From Pantoea alhagi (GTDB taxonomy: Bacteria; Pseudomonadota; Gammaproteobacteria; Enterobacterales; Enterobacteriaceae), in the NCBI RefSeq assembly GCF_002101395.1, contig NZ_CP019706.1, positions 1,116,001 to 1,180,000 on the forward strand: DNA of 64,000 bases, given 5' to 3'. The translations under genes and the position numbers were made by a program. The notes below the pieces were generated by a model. The model was not told the DNA's origin, searched no databases, and saw only the letters and a program-made list of their open reading frames with translations. This document shows, one piece after another, positions 17,245 through 26,280 of the stretch (position 1 is its first letter; each line of letters starts with the position of its first letter).

Positions 17245-20200
17245 TCACTTCGCGCTCTTTTCACGCGGTTTGCGCAACACTTCGTTAATTTCCGGTTTAT
17301 CGATGGGGCCGCTGATGTGATAACGCAGCAGTGAGATTTTGTTCCATAACGGTCCCAGCACCTTGCTGGCAGCAAAAACCGCTGCGCCGACCACCGGATT
17401 GATCACAAACGCGGTCGCAACCCCCACCGATGCTGAAATTTCAGGGGCAACAACGGCTTCCATATCAATCTGCCGCTTCACCAGATCCAGCTTGCCCTGC
17501 ATGGCGATATCCGCTTCCAGCCCATCTACCAGCAGATTGTCGGTTTGCATCACGCCATCTTTGATCCATGCCGTGCCGTTAATAGAGTCAAACCAGAACC
17601 CTTCGCTAAAGGTATCGCTAAAATCGAGGCGCAACTTGCGCAGCAGTGCGTCGAAGCTAACCAGCCGCAGCAGCTGACCGGCACGTCCACTGCTGACATC
17701 AGCGATTTGCCCTCTGCCAAAATGGGTTTTCAGCACGCCGCTTAGCGACGATTCCGATGGCTGCCAGGGCGCAGCACGCCAGTGCAGATCATAATCGAGC
17801 GCGAAAGGCGCATCGCGTAGCGGCGTATTCACGCCAAACCAGTTGGTGGCATTATTGATATTGCTGCCGCTGAGTTTGCCTTTCAGCGAGGTACGCTGTT
17901 CGGCGGAGCGATTAACCCACTCGCCGCTAACGGTCAGGCGCGAGCTGCCGGTATCCACCAGCCCGTTGGTCAGCATTAGCGTATCCTTCTGCGGCGTCAG
18001 GTATGCCTGGATGCGTCCGAACTTTTGTCCGCGCAGCCAGCAATCGTCACAGTTGATTTGCAGCGCCGGCCAGCCGGCAAAGTTAATCGCGCTGCTTTCC
18101 TGCGGCTGAGTGGGTGAGGCCTCTTCGCTGCCGCTTTGCCATTCCGGGTTGTAATAAAGCCAGCCAAGATGCGCGCGCCATGGCCCACTGGGGGGAATAT
18201 CTAACTTGCCGTTGATTTCACGGCTCTGCGCCTCGACCTGCATTCCCCCAGCCATCAGCTGGCGCAGCGTAATCTGCGTATCGCGCCACTGCTGTCCTGC
18301 CAGCTGGAGAGCGGGCGTACTCAGCGTGATATCGCCAGGTAGCCGGTTACCGGTTATCGCACCGCCGCCGCCGGTTTTTGAGGCGGCTTTCTGCGTTCCG
18401 CCATCGGCCATCAGCAGTTTCAACCAACTGTCGCCGTCCAGCGGCGGTAGCTGCAGCACCATACCGCGCGCATCCGGCAGGGCTGGCGTGCTTTTCGCCT
18501 CGTTCAGCCAGATACCGCGATCGAGACGCAGCTGTTTACCAGGCAGCCAGCGGCTGTTAAAGCGCTGCTGATCACCTGCTACGCCCTGTAAGTCAAAGTG
18601 CTGCAGATCGCCGCTTGCCGTTATCTTTAGCGGCAGCGCTTCGCCGCGCTTTTTAGCCAGCGGAGAAGGTAAGTTACTGCTTACATTCTTCAGGTCGCCA
18701 GCAAGATCAATTTTATATTTCGCTCCGCCCTTATTTGGCAACGTGATAGCAACATCGCCCTGCCAGGGAAGCGTGCCCCTCAGCTGCTGGCTCACGCCTG
18801 CGGGCAGCGCCGCAAGTTTATTAACCTGCCACTCAGCCGCCAGACTAACGCCAATTTGATAATCCTGCGGCCGCTCTTCGGTATGAAAATTAACGCTAAC
18901 CGGCTGCCCAAACCAGTTGGCCCGCAGCGTATCGCTGTGCAGGTTGCCATTATCGTAGGTAAAACTGCCGTTAAGCGCGGTAAGACGACTATTCAGCGGG
19001 GCGATAAGCAGCGTGTTATTCGCCAGCTGCACATCACCGCGCGCATGAACCTGCTCGCCATCCAGCGGAATATCCAGTTGCAGGTGCCCGCCGGTTTCTC
19101 CGCCCAACTGCAGTTCATCCAGCGCGGCACCCAGCGAAGATCGCAGCGGCGTCTGGTTAAAGTAAGCGCGGATGTCAGCCGCCTCGCCGCGCAGATCGCC
19201 ATTAACGATCAGCTTCTCTTTCAGGTAATCCGGTATCACGGCGCTGACGTTGTTTGCCTGAACCTTGCCGAGCATCGCCTGCTTCGCTGTCATCCACAGG
19301 CCATCGTTAACAAAATCGAGATCGATATCCAGATTTTCAAGCGCCGGCCAGCCTGGCTGAAAAGCGTAGCTTGCGCGACGCAGCGGCACAGAGACTTCAA
19401 ACATGCCTTCGTTATGGCGGAAGGGGAATAGTTTTGGATTGCCGGCAAACAGTAGCGTAGCGTTAGCGGCCTGCCCGCCTTTAATCGCCCCGCTGAGATA
19501 ATCGGTTAAGTGAGTGCCCATCAGCGGTTCAGGGAAGTAACGCCAGGCATCGCCAGCATTGGTGACATGGATCCCGGCCAGAATATCGAGGCGCGGCGCC
19601 AGTCCGGTGCCCTGACGGTAGCTGAAATCCCCTTTGGCCCACAGCGAGCGCGCCTGTACATCAAGGTTTTTGCCCTGCAGCGCCAGCGCATTTTTACTTT
19701 GCTGCCAGCTCAGGGTGCCGGTGGCGCTTTTGATCTCCAGTGGTGCCCGAAACATGGTGCCGTAAGGCATTACCGCGTCTTTGATGCCAATATCCAGCCG
19801 ACCATCCGGCAGGCTACCGCTCAGTGTGCCGGTAACATGCTGCGCGCCCGGCAGCAGCTGCCAGTGTTGCCAGCTTAAATCGCGCCAGCGCGCCTGAAAG
19901 CGACTTTGATCCGGCTGCTGCAGCGGAATATCCAGCGCCAGCGCATCAATTTGCCCGTGCGGCTGCAGGGTGCGCCAGTTCTCCAGCATCTGCGGCGACA
20001 GGCGGGAGAATAACGGAATTAGCGGTTCCAGCCGCTGGAGATTAAGCCCGGTGGCGCGTACGCGCAGCTCTTCCACGCTTTGCGGCTCCGGGCCGATAGC
20101 ATGCTGCGGCAGCCAGGCCAGAGAAAAGTGCCCTTTTGGCCATGGCTGGCCATCGGTGCGTAAGCTGTTTTGCGGCACGGTTACCGTCCAGCCGCTGCGC

Positions 20201-21075
20201 CAGCGCGCCAGATGCATCGTCAGGTTATCCACCTCCAGCCGATGCGGTTGCTTATCGCCCTGCCAGCGTGCGCCGCCCTGTTTCAGCCAGACATCGCCAT
20301 CATACACTTCGCCCTCTTTCAGGCTAAGCCAGGCGGCCAGGCTGAAACGCGCGCTCTGAAGCGTGGTATTATCGCGCATCCACTGCCCCAGCCAGGGCTT
20401 AACATCCACGTCGTCCGCCTGTAGCCAGATGCGTCCGTCATTCAACAGACCATTCTCATCATGCAGATCTAAGCGTACCTGTACCACGCCATGCTGGCCG
20501 GTAAAGCTGGAGAGGCTGACTTCCCCTTCTGCCCGATGGCGCGCTTTTTCATTCAGCCAGCTCAGCCGCGGTATCGCCAGCTCGGCGCGCTGCCCGGAAA
20601 GCGTTTGAAAACGAATACGGCTATCGCGCAGATCAAAATGGTCGAACTGACGCAGGAACAGATCGTTGATCTGACCCGCTTTTAGCGTGTGATTATTTTT
20701 ATCATTACTGATCAGCGGCGAACGGCTATCGAGGTCGAGCTGCCAGAAAGTCAGCTCACGAAACTGCCAGCGGGCGTGCAACAGGGATTGCCAGACATCC
20801 AGCGCCAGCGTCACGCGGCCAATATCCAGCGAGCCGCCGTCGGGCAGGGAAACGGCCAACCGGCGCACATCCAGCGTCGGGCCGAAGTTTTCCCAGCGCC
20901 CCTGCAATGAGGCAGCATCCATTTTTAAACCGGTCGCGGAGGAAACGGCGCCAAGCAGCGCGCTGCGATGATGATTTAACTGCGGCATCACCAGCCGCAA
21001 GCCACTGACCAGTAGCGCAACGATAACGATTACCGCAACGCCTGTAAGTAACAGGATCCTGGGCAGTTGCCTCAC
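17245..21075 (-). CDS. yhdP: AsmA-like inter-membrane phospholipid transport protein YhdP
   Basis: A very large envelope protein of 1276 residues (E. coli YhdP is about 1266). One N-terminal membrane anchor (about 8-28) is followed by a long repetitive beta-strand region of the AsmA-like/DUF3971 type and a C-terminal AsmA_2-like part (MEAVVAPEISASVGVATAFVINPVVG region near residue 1215). Together with TamB and YdbH it bridges the inner and outer membranes and moves phospholipids in E. coli. It follows rng in the same direction after 178 bases and precedes tldD. Confidence 0.95.
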   Translation of the reverse strand: MRQLPRILLLTGVAVIVIVALLVSGLRLVMPQLNHHRSALLGAVSSATGLKMDAASLQGRWENFGPTLDVRRLAVSLPDGGSLDIGRVTLALDVWQSLLHARWQFRELTFWQLDLDSRSPLISNDKNNHTLKAGQINDLFLRQFDHFDLRDSRIRFQTLSGQRAELAIPRLSWLNEKARHRAEGEVSLSSFTGQHGVVQVRLDLHDENGLLNDGRIWLQADDVDVKPWLGQWMRDNTTLQSARFSLAAWLSLKEGEVYDGDVWLKQGGARWQGDKQPHRLEVDNLTMHLARWRSGWTVTVPQNSLRTDGQPWPKGHFSLAWLPQHAIGPEPQSVEELRVRATGLNLQRLEPLIPLFSRLSPQMLENWRTLQPHGQIDALALDIPLQQPDQSRFQARWRDLSWQHWQLLPGAQHVTGTLSGSLPDGRLDIGIKDAVMPYGTMFRAPLEIKSATGTLSWQQSKNALALQGKNLDVQARSLWAKGDFSYRQGTGLAPRLDILAGIHVTNAGDAWRYFPEPLMGTHLTDYLSGAIKGGQAANATLLFAGNPKLFPFRHNEGMFEVSVPLRRASYAFQPGWPALENLDIDLDFVNDGLWMTAKQAMLGKVQANNVSAVIPDYLKEKLIVNGDLRGEAADIRAYFNQTPLRSSLGAALDELQLGGETGGHLQLDIPLDGEQVHARGDVQLANNTLLIAPLNSRLTALNGSFTYDNGNLHSDTLRANWFGQPVSVNFHTEERPQDYQIGVSLAAEWQVNKLAALPAGVSQQLRGTLPWQGDVAITLPNKGGAKYKIDLAGDLKNVSSNLPSPLAKKRGEALPLKITASGDLQHFDLQGVAGDQQRFNSRWLPGKQLRLDRGIWLNEAKSTPALPDARGMVLQLPPLDGDSWLKLLMADGGTQKAASKTGGGGAITGNRLPGDITLSTPALQLAGQQWRDTQITLRQLMAGGMQVEAQSREINGKLDIPPSGPWRAHLGWLYYNPEWQSGSEEASPTQPQESSAINFAGWPALQINCDDCWLRGQKFGRIQAYLTPQKDTLMLTNGLVDTGSSRLTVSGEWVNRSAEQRTSLKGKLSGSNINNATNWFGVNTPLRDAPFALDYDLHWRAAPWQPSESSLSGVLKTHFGRGQIADVSSGRAGQLLRLVSFDALLRKLRLDFSDTFSEGFWFDSINGTAWIKDGVMQTDNLLVDGLEADIAMQGKLDLVKRQIDMEAVVAPEISASVGVATAFVINPVVGAAVFAASKVLGPLWNKISLLRYHISGPIDKPEINEVLRKPREKSAK

Positions 21076-21253
21076 ACTCCTCTCCTTGTCTTGCGCAAAC
21101 TGAACGGATGAATAAGCTGGCTCATATTCCCGAACGTGCCGTTGCAGCAGCCAGGGAGAATCAGGTCAGCAGAGTTTACCTGAAACAGAGGCGCATTTTT
21201 AGCGCTTGACCGGAGTGAAATCTTCAAATACAGACCAAAATATTAACCAGATT

Positions 21254-22726
21254 TTACATCATCACCACGTCAAACTGCTCCTGGGTATAGAGCGGTTCGA
21301 TCTGCACCTTTACCTGCTTGCCGACAAACAGCTCCACTTCAGCCAGCGCATGCGACTCTTCGCTTTTCAGCGCTTCGCCAACGGTGGGTGAAACATAGAC
21401 CAGAAAGCGGTCGGAGTCATAAGCATGATGAACACGTACAATTTCACGCATGATCTCGTAGCAGACGGTTTCCACCGTTTTCAGCGTGCCGCGTCCTTTA
21501 CAGACCGGGCAGTCCTGACATAACACATGCTCAATGCTTTCGCGGGTACGCTTACGCGTCATCTCCACCAGCCCCAGCGCGGAAAAACCGTTGATGCTGG
21601 TTTTCACCCGATCTTTACTCAGCGCGCTGTCCAGCGAGTGCAGTACGCGACGGCGATGTTCTTCATTACTCATATCGATAAAATCGATAATGATGATGCC
21701 GCCCAGGTTACGAAGCCGCAGCTGACGTGCGATCGCCTGCGTCGCTTCGATATTGGTGTTAAAAATGGTCTCATCCAGATTGCGATGACCCACAAAAGCG
21801 CCGGTATTGATATCGATAGTCGTCATTGCTTCCGTCTGGTCGATAATCAAATAGCCGCCCGATTTCAGCTCAACCTTACGATCGAGCGAACGCTGGATCT
21901 CATTTTCCACATCATAAAGATCGAAAATCGGCTGACGACCGCTGTAATGTTCCAGCTTGGCCGTCATTTCCGGCATATATTCTGAGGTGAACTCCAGCAA
22001 CAGCTCATAGGTCAGCCGTGAATCAACGCGAATGCGATCGAGCGCGGCGCCTGCGAAATCACGCAGTACGCGCTGCGCCAGCGCTAATTCGCCATACAGA
22101 CGGCAGCGCGTTTTATTACGCTTTTTTCGCTCAATGACTTTGGTCCACAGGCGCTTGAGAAAAGCGGCATCCTGCGCCAGCTCCTCTTCGCCAATGCCTT
22201 CCGCCGCCGTGCGAATGATAAATCCGCCCTGCTCATCGCAATAGGCGGAAACCACGGCTTTCAGACGGTCGCGCTCGGCTTCGCTTTCAATGCGCTGTGA
22301 TACACCAACGTGAGAGGCACCCGGCATAAAAACCAGATAGCGCGAAGGCAGGGTGATATCGGTAGTCAGACGTGCCCCTTTGGTGCCAAGCGGATCTTTT
22401 ACCACCTGCACCATCAGATCCTGGCCCTGACGCACCAGCTCTGCGATATCGCGGACGCTGAAATTCTTCTGTTCTTCGCCAGCCACGCATTCGGTATGCG
22501 GCATAATATCGGAGGCATGCAGAAACGCCGCTTTGTCCAGGCCGATATCCACAAAAGCAGCCTGCATGCCTGGCAAAACCCGACTTACGCGACCTTTGTA
22601 GATATTGCCGACGATGCCGCGCTTCGCTTCGCGCTCAATATGGATTTCTTGCAGGATACCGCCGTCAATATAGGCCACGCGTGTTTCTGATGGCGTGACG
22701 TTAACCAGTAGCTCAGCCGTCATCAT
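21254..22726 (-). CDS. rng: ribonuclease G
   Basis: A 490-residue endoribonuclease of the RNase E/G family, lacking the long C-terminal scaffold of RNase E. The S1 domain is at about residues 37-125 (GNIYKGRVSRVLPGMQAAFVD), the catalytic DNase I-like part includes VDINTGAFVG with the metal-binding Asp, and the Zn-link is CQDCPVCKGRG near residue 405. RNase G matures the 16S rRNA 5' end and turns over some mRNAs. Two adjacent ATG codons (22726 and 22723) are possible starts. The start overlaps the yhdE stop by 4 bases, indicating translational coupling. Confidence 0.98.
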   Translation of the reverse strand: MMTAELLVNVTPSETRVAYIDGGILQEIHIEREAKRGIVGNIYKGRVSRVLPGMQAAFVDIGLDKAAFLHASDIMPHTECVAGEEQKNFSVRDIAELVRQGQDLMVQVVKDPLGTKGARLTTDITLPSRYLVFMPGASHVGVSQRIESEAERDRLKAVVSAYCDEQGGFIIRTAAEGIGEEELAQDAAFLKRLWTKVIERKKRNKTRCRLYGELALAQRVLRDFAGAALDRIRVDSRLTYELLLEFTSEYMPEMTAKLEHYSGRQPIFDLYDVENEIQRSLDRKVELKSGGYLIIDQTEAMTTIDINTGAFVGHRNLDETIFNTNIEATQAIARQLRLRNLGGIIIIDFIDMSNEEHRRRVLHSLDSALSKDRVKTSINGFSALGLVEMTRKRTRESIEHVLCQDCPVCKGRGTLKTVETVCYEIMREIVRVHHAYDSDRFLVYVSPTVGEALKSEESHALAEVELFVGKQVKVQIEPLYTQEQFDVVMM

Positions 22727-23310
22727 CTCCCCTTACTTACCTCACGCAACGATTGAAAATGGCTGAGCAGTTCGCTGGTTTCCACCAGCGGCAGGCCAAC
22801 CACGGCGTGATAGCTTCCGTTAATTTTTCTGACAAAATTGCCGCCAAGCCCCTGTATACCGTATGCGCCGGCCTTATCCATCGGTTCGCCGCTGGCGATG
22901 TACGCCTGAATATCCTGCGGCGTCAGCAGCCGGAAGGTCACATCCGTAGTCACCAGACAGTCAAGCTCACGCTGACGATCCGCCAGCGCCACGGCCGTCA
23001 GCACCTGATGCGTCTGGCCGGAGAGACGCGTCAGCATCTCTGCAGCATGTAGCGCATCGCGCGGTTTTTCCAGCACTTCACCGTTCAGTACCACAATCGT
23101 ATCAGCGCCCAGCACCGGCAGATCCTGCGGTGCCACAGCCACGCCCGCCTGCGCTTTTTCACGCGCCAGCCGACGCACATATTGCGGCGCGCTCTCGTCC
23201 TCCCGGCGCTGCTCTTCTACGTCGGTAATAACACGTTCAAAATGCAGGCCAAGCTGCGTCAGCAGTTCACGACGACGCGGTGAACCGGAGGCAAGATAAA
23301 GGGATAACAT
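22723..23310 (-). CDS. yhdE: Maf-family nucleotide pyrophosphatase YhdE (dTTP/UTP)
   Basis: A 195-residue Maf protein. It starts MLSLYLASGSPRRRELL, the Maf signature, and continues with DTIVVLNGEVLEKPRD. YhdE in E. coli hydrolyses dTTP, UTP and modified nucleotides, a house-cleaning role. A longer in-frame start at 23376 would add 22 residues and overlap mreD; the family N-terminus favours 23310. It lies 8 bases after mreD and overlaps rng by 4 bases, so mreBCD-yhdE-rng reads as one long unit. Confidence 0.95.
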   Translation of the reverse strand: MLSLYLASGSPRRRELLTQLGLHFERVITDVEEQRREDESAPQYVRRLAREKAQAGVAVAPQDLPVLGADTIVVLNGEVLEKPRDALHAAEMLTRLSGQTHQVLTAVALADRQRELDCLVTTDVTFRLLTPQDIQAYIASGEPMDKAGAYGIQGLGGNFVRKINGSYHAVVGLPLVETSELLSHFQSLREVSKGR

Positions 23311-23318
23311 AGTTGTCC

Positions 23319-23807
23319 TTACTGAACAGCGAATTGACGACGAATCTTTCTCATCAATAAGAATAGCCAGGGCCACAAAATACCGTCTACCACGCTACTC
23401 CAGAAAATCTCTGGCCGAAACGAAATATTGATAACTAAAAACTCAGCCCAGAAAACAATGACATCCATTGCCAGCGACAGCACCATAACCATTAACGCCT
23501 GTTGCCACAACGCCAGGTTACGGAAAAGCTGAAATTTGAAAGCGACCAGATAGGCGATAATGCTCAGCGCCAGTGCCCGTACCCCCAGCGTGGAGCCGGA
23601 GATCAGATCCATAATGCCGCCCATGACAAAACCGGTGCCGACGCTCACCCGATGCGGTAGGGCCAGCAGCCAGTAAATCAGGATCAGCAGCAGCCAGGAG
23701 GGACGAAACATATAAAAATTGTCCGGCCACGGCATAATTTGCAGGATCAGCGCCACCAGAAAGGATAGCCAGATAACCCAGCGGCCATGGCTGCGATAAC
23801 GACTCAA
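23319..23807 (-). CDS. mreD: rod shape-determining protein MreD
   Basis: A 162-residue inner-membrane protein with about five or six hydrophobic segments, the E. coli length. It is a subunit of the elongasome (MreBCD, RodA, PBP2, RodZ) that directs lateral wall synthesis. Its start overlaps the mreC stop by 4 bases, so translation is coupled. Confidence 0.97.
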   Translation of the reverse strand: MSRYRSHGRWVIWLSFLVALILQIMPWPDNFYMFRPSWLLLILIYWLLALPHRVSVGTGFVMGGIMDLISGSTLGVRALALSIIAYLVAFKFQLFRNLALWQQALMVMVLSLAMDVIVFWAEFLVINISFRPEIFWSSVVDGILWPWLFLLMRKIRRQFAVQ

Positions 23808-24862
23808 GGACGGCCTCCCTGCGCGGCAGGCTGGCTGCCCGGTACGGCAGTGCGGCTATCGGTTGAAGGCGTCGCTGAGGCAGGCGTTGAAGGATTTGCC
23901 TGCGCCGGCGCGCCTTCAGCGGCTGGCGGCAACGGCGGCCCCATCTCTCCGGCTGGCGGCAGCACCTGCGGCATCATCTGCATCAGGCGCTCGTTCGCTA
24001 CCCGATGCACTTCATCCGGTGCCATTGGCATATCGCCGTTACGATCTGCGCCCCACAGCAGCAGTAAATAGCGCAGACGCTGCAGCCCTGCCGTTGGACG
24101 CGCCTGAATCACCGTATAGGCGCGCTGCGTATCCACTTTCACGGATGATACTACCGCGACCGGATACCCTTCCGGGAAACGCCCGCCGAGGCCGGAGGTG
24201 ACCAGCACGTCGCCAACGCGAATATCAGTATTGCCCGGCAGATGCTCCAGTTGCAGATCTTCGGTGCAGCCGTTGCCGGCAGCGATAACGCGAATATCAT
24301 TACGCAGCACCTGAATTGGCAGAGCATGAGACGCATCGCAAATCAGCAGCACGCGGCTGGTCATCTGCCCCACCGCAATCACCTGCCCAACCACGCCCTT
24401 ATCGCTGATTACCGGCTGCCCTTCATAGACGCCATTGATGCTGCCTTTATCAATCACCACCTGATCGGTATAGGGATCGGTGCCGGTAGAAATCACCTGA
24501 GTCACCATTTTATGCTCATCCTGACGCAGCGGCGATCCTAACAGCTCGCGCAGACGCGCATTTTCCTGCCGGTATTGTCCCAGCATCAGCAGCTCAGTGT
24601 TTTTCAGAAAGAGTTCGCGCTGCAGCGCTTTATTCTCCTTTTCAAGCTGCTGGCGAGAGGCCAGCGTTTCAGCAACGCTGTCCAGAATTTGTCGTGGCCC
24701 ATTGGCCAGAAAATAGAATGGACTTACGGCCGTGTCCATATAGTTACGGATTTGGGTAAACGAACCCACGCGGCTGTCGGCGATAATGATGCCGATGGCC
24801 ACAATAACCGCCAGAAAAAGGCGGAGCTGCAGGGAGGGCCCCCTGCTGAAAATTGGCTTCAT
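23804..24862 (-). CDS. mreC: rod shape-determining protein MreC
   Basis: A 352-residue bitopic protein. The N-terminal membrane segment (about 13-28, LFLAVIVAIGIIIADSRVG) is followed by a coiled coil (about 68-105) and the periplasmic beta-barrel core (GQVIAVGQMTSRVLLICD). The C-terminal tail (about 285-352) is rich in Pro, Ala and Ser and probably disordered. MreC activates the RodA-PBP2 wall synthase. It lies 69 bases after mreB, with a terminator-like hairpin in the gap. Confidence 0.97.
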   Translation of the reverse strand: MKPIFSRGPSLQLRLFLAVIVAIGIIIADSRVGSFTQIRNYMDTAVSPFYFLANGPRQILDSVAETLASRQQLEKENKALQRELFLKNTELLMLGQYRQENARLRELLGSPLRQDEHKMVTQVISTGTDPYTDQVVIDKGSINGVYEGQPVISDKGVVGQVIAVGQMTSRVLLICDASHALPIQVLRNDIRVIAAGNGCTEDLQLEHLPGNTDIRVGDVLVTSGLGGRFPEGYPVAVVSSVKVDTQRAYTVIQARPTAGLQRLRYLLLLWGADRNGDMPMAPDEVHRVANERLMQMMPQVLPPAGEMGPPLPPAAEGAPAQANPSTPASATPSTDSRTAVPGSQPAAQGGRP

Positions 24863-24886
24863 AAACTCTGCGTATTCCCCGACATC

Positions 24887-24921
24887 AAAAAAAGGGAGTG
24901 TTGCTTTCGCCGCGCACTCCC
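24887..24921 (-). terminator. terminator-like hairpin between mreB and mreC
   Basis: On the minus strand a seven-base-pair stem (GGGAGTG with CACTCCC) is followed by seven T residues. It lies 11 bases after the mreB stop, so it should reduce readthrough into mreCD and set MreB in excess of MreC and MreD. Confidence 0.7.
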
Positions 24922-24931
24922 TTCTGGCAGA

Positions 24932-25975
24932 TTATTCTTCGCTGAACAAATCGCCGCCGTGCATGTCGATCATTTCCAACGCTTTACCGCCGCCACGAGC
25001 GACACAGGTCAACGGATCTTCCGCTACCACGACCGGAATGCCGGTCTCTTCCATCAGCAGGCGGTCAAGATTACGCAATAGCGCGCCGCCGCCGGTCAGG
25101 ACCATGCCGCGCTCTGAAATATCGGATGCCAGCTCTGGCGGACACTGTTCCAGCGCAACCATTACAGCGCTAACGATACCGGTTAGCGGCTCTTGCAGGG
25201 CTTCCAGGATTTCGTTGGAATTAAGGGTAAAGCCACGCGGTACGCCCTCAGCCAGATTACGGCCGCGCACTTCGATTTCGCGAACCTCATCACCCGGATA
25301 GGCAGAACCGATTTCATGCTTGATACGTTCTGCGGTTGCTTCACCAATCAGTGAGCCGTAGTTACGGCGTACATAATTAATAATAGCTTCATCAAAACGA
25401 TCGCCGCCGATACGCACGGAGGAGGAGTAGACCACGCCGTTAAGAGAAATCACCGCGACCTCGGTGGTACCGCCACCAATATCCACTACCATAGAACCGG
25501 TTGCTTCAGATACCGGCAGGCCTGCGCCGATTGCGGCAGCCATTGGTTCTTCGATCAGGAAAACTTCACGCGCGCCTGCTCCCTGAGCAGATTCGCGGAT
25601 TGCGCGGCGCTCAACCTGAGTAGCGCCGACCGGAACGCATACCAGCACGCGCGGGCTGGGACGCATAAAACTGTTGCTATGCACCTGCTTAATAAAGTGT
25701 TGCAGCATTTTCTCAGTAACAAAGAAATCAGCGATTACGCCATCTTTCATTGGACGAATAGCGGCAATATTGCCTGGCGTACGACCAAGCATCTGTTTTG
25801 CATCATGACCGACAGCCGCAACGCTCTTGGGAGAGCCGGCACGATCCTGGCGGATGGCAACGACTGAGGGCTCATTCAGCACGATACCCTGGCCTTTGAC
25901 GTAGATCAGGGTATTCGCGGTACCCAGGTCAATGGACAAGTCGTTGGAAAACATGCCACGAAATTTTTTAAACAT
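24932..25975 (-). CDS. mreB: actin-like cytoskeletal protein MreB
   Basis: A 347-residue bacterial actin, the E. coli length. Phosphate 1 loop DLGTANTLIYVKGQG is near residue 17, phosphate 2 loop DIGGGTTEVAV near 167, and the adenosine motif GGGALLRNLD near 287. The N-terminal MFKKFRGMF is an amphipathic membrane-binding helix. MreB filaments guide the elongasome around the cell. It is the first gene of mreBCD, and csrD lies upstream in the same direction, as in E. coli. Confidence 0.99.
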   Translation of the reverse strand: MFKKFRGMFSNDLSIDLGTANTLIYVKGQGIVLNEPSVVAIRQDRAGSPKSVAAVGHDAKQMLGRTPGNIAAIRPMKDGVIADFFVTEKMLQHFIKQVHSNSFMRPSPRVLVCVPVGATQVERRAIRESAQGAGAREVFLIEEPMAAAIGAGLPVSEATGSMVVDIGGGTTEVAVISLNGVVYSSSVRIGGDRFDEAIINYVRRNYGSLIGEATAERIKHEIGSAYPGDEVREIEVRGRNLAEGVPRGFTLNSNEILEALQEPLTGIVSAVMVALEQCPPELASDISERGMVLTGGGALLRNLDRLLMEETGIPVVVAEDPLTCVARGGGKALEMIDMHGGDLFSEE

Positions 25976-26280
25976 ACTAAAGGATAATCCTGCAAGCTGG
26001 GGGCGGAAAATAAAATCCGCTTACTTTACCAACCACGCGAAGCCGCCACAAGGCGCAAAAACGTTCTACTTCGGTGAAAAATCATGCTATCTCGCGCTTG
26101 TTACCACCTCATCGAACGGATGCAGCAATATTCGGCCGAAAAAGCAGCTGAATACCCGCGAAATCGGGCTGATAAGCGGACATAACAGTTATAAAATCTA
26201 ACATTTAAATTCCACGGCGGTTGGCAGCCGCAACTAGCCGCTGGCTCCTTAACCGCGCGCCATTATGTCAAATCATCCGG
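25976..26280 (-). promoter_or_regulatory. mreB leader and promoter region
   Basis: A 305-base gene-free gap between csrD and mreB. E. coli mreB has more than one promoter here. An AT-rich patch with TATAAC on the minus strand (about 26189-26194) is the best -10 candidate, without a good -35. I see no clear terminator for csrD, so partial co-transcription is possible. Confidence 0.4.

Noticed and set aside
18856..19431. 191-codon plus-strand frame opposite yhdP
   Set aside because: Antisense to a well-supported long gene, with no domain or ribosome site.
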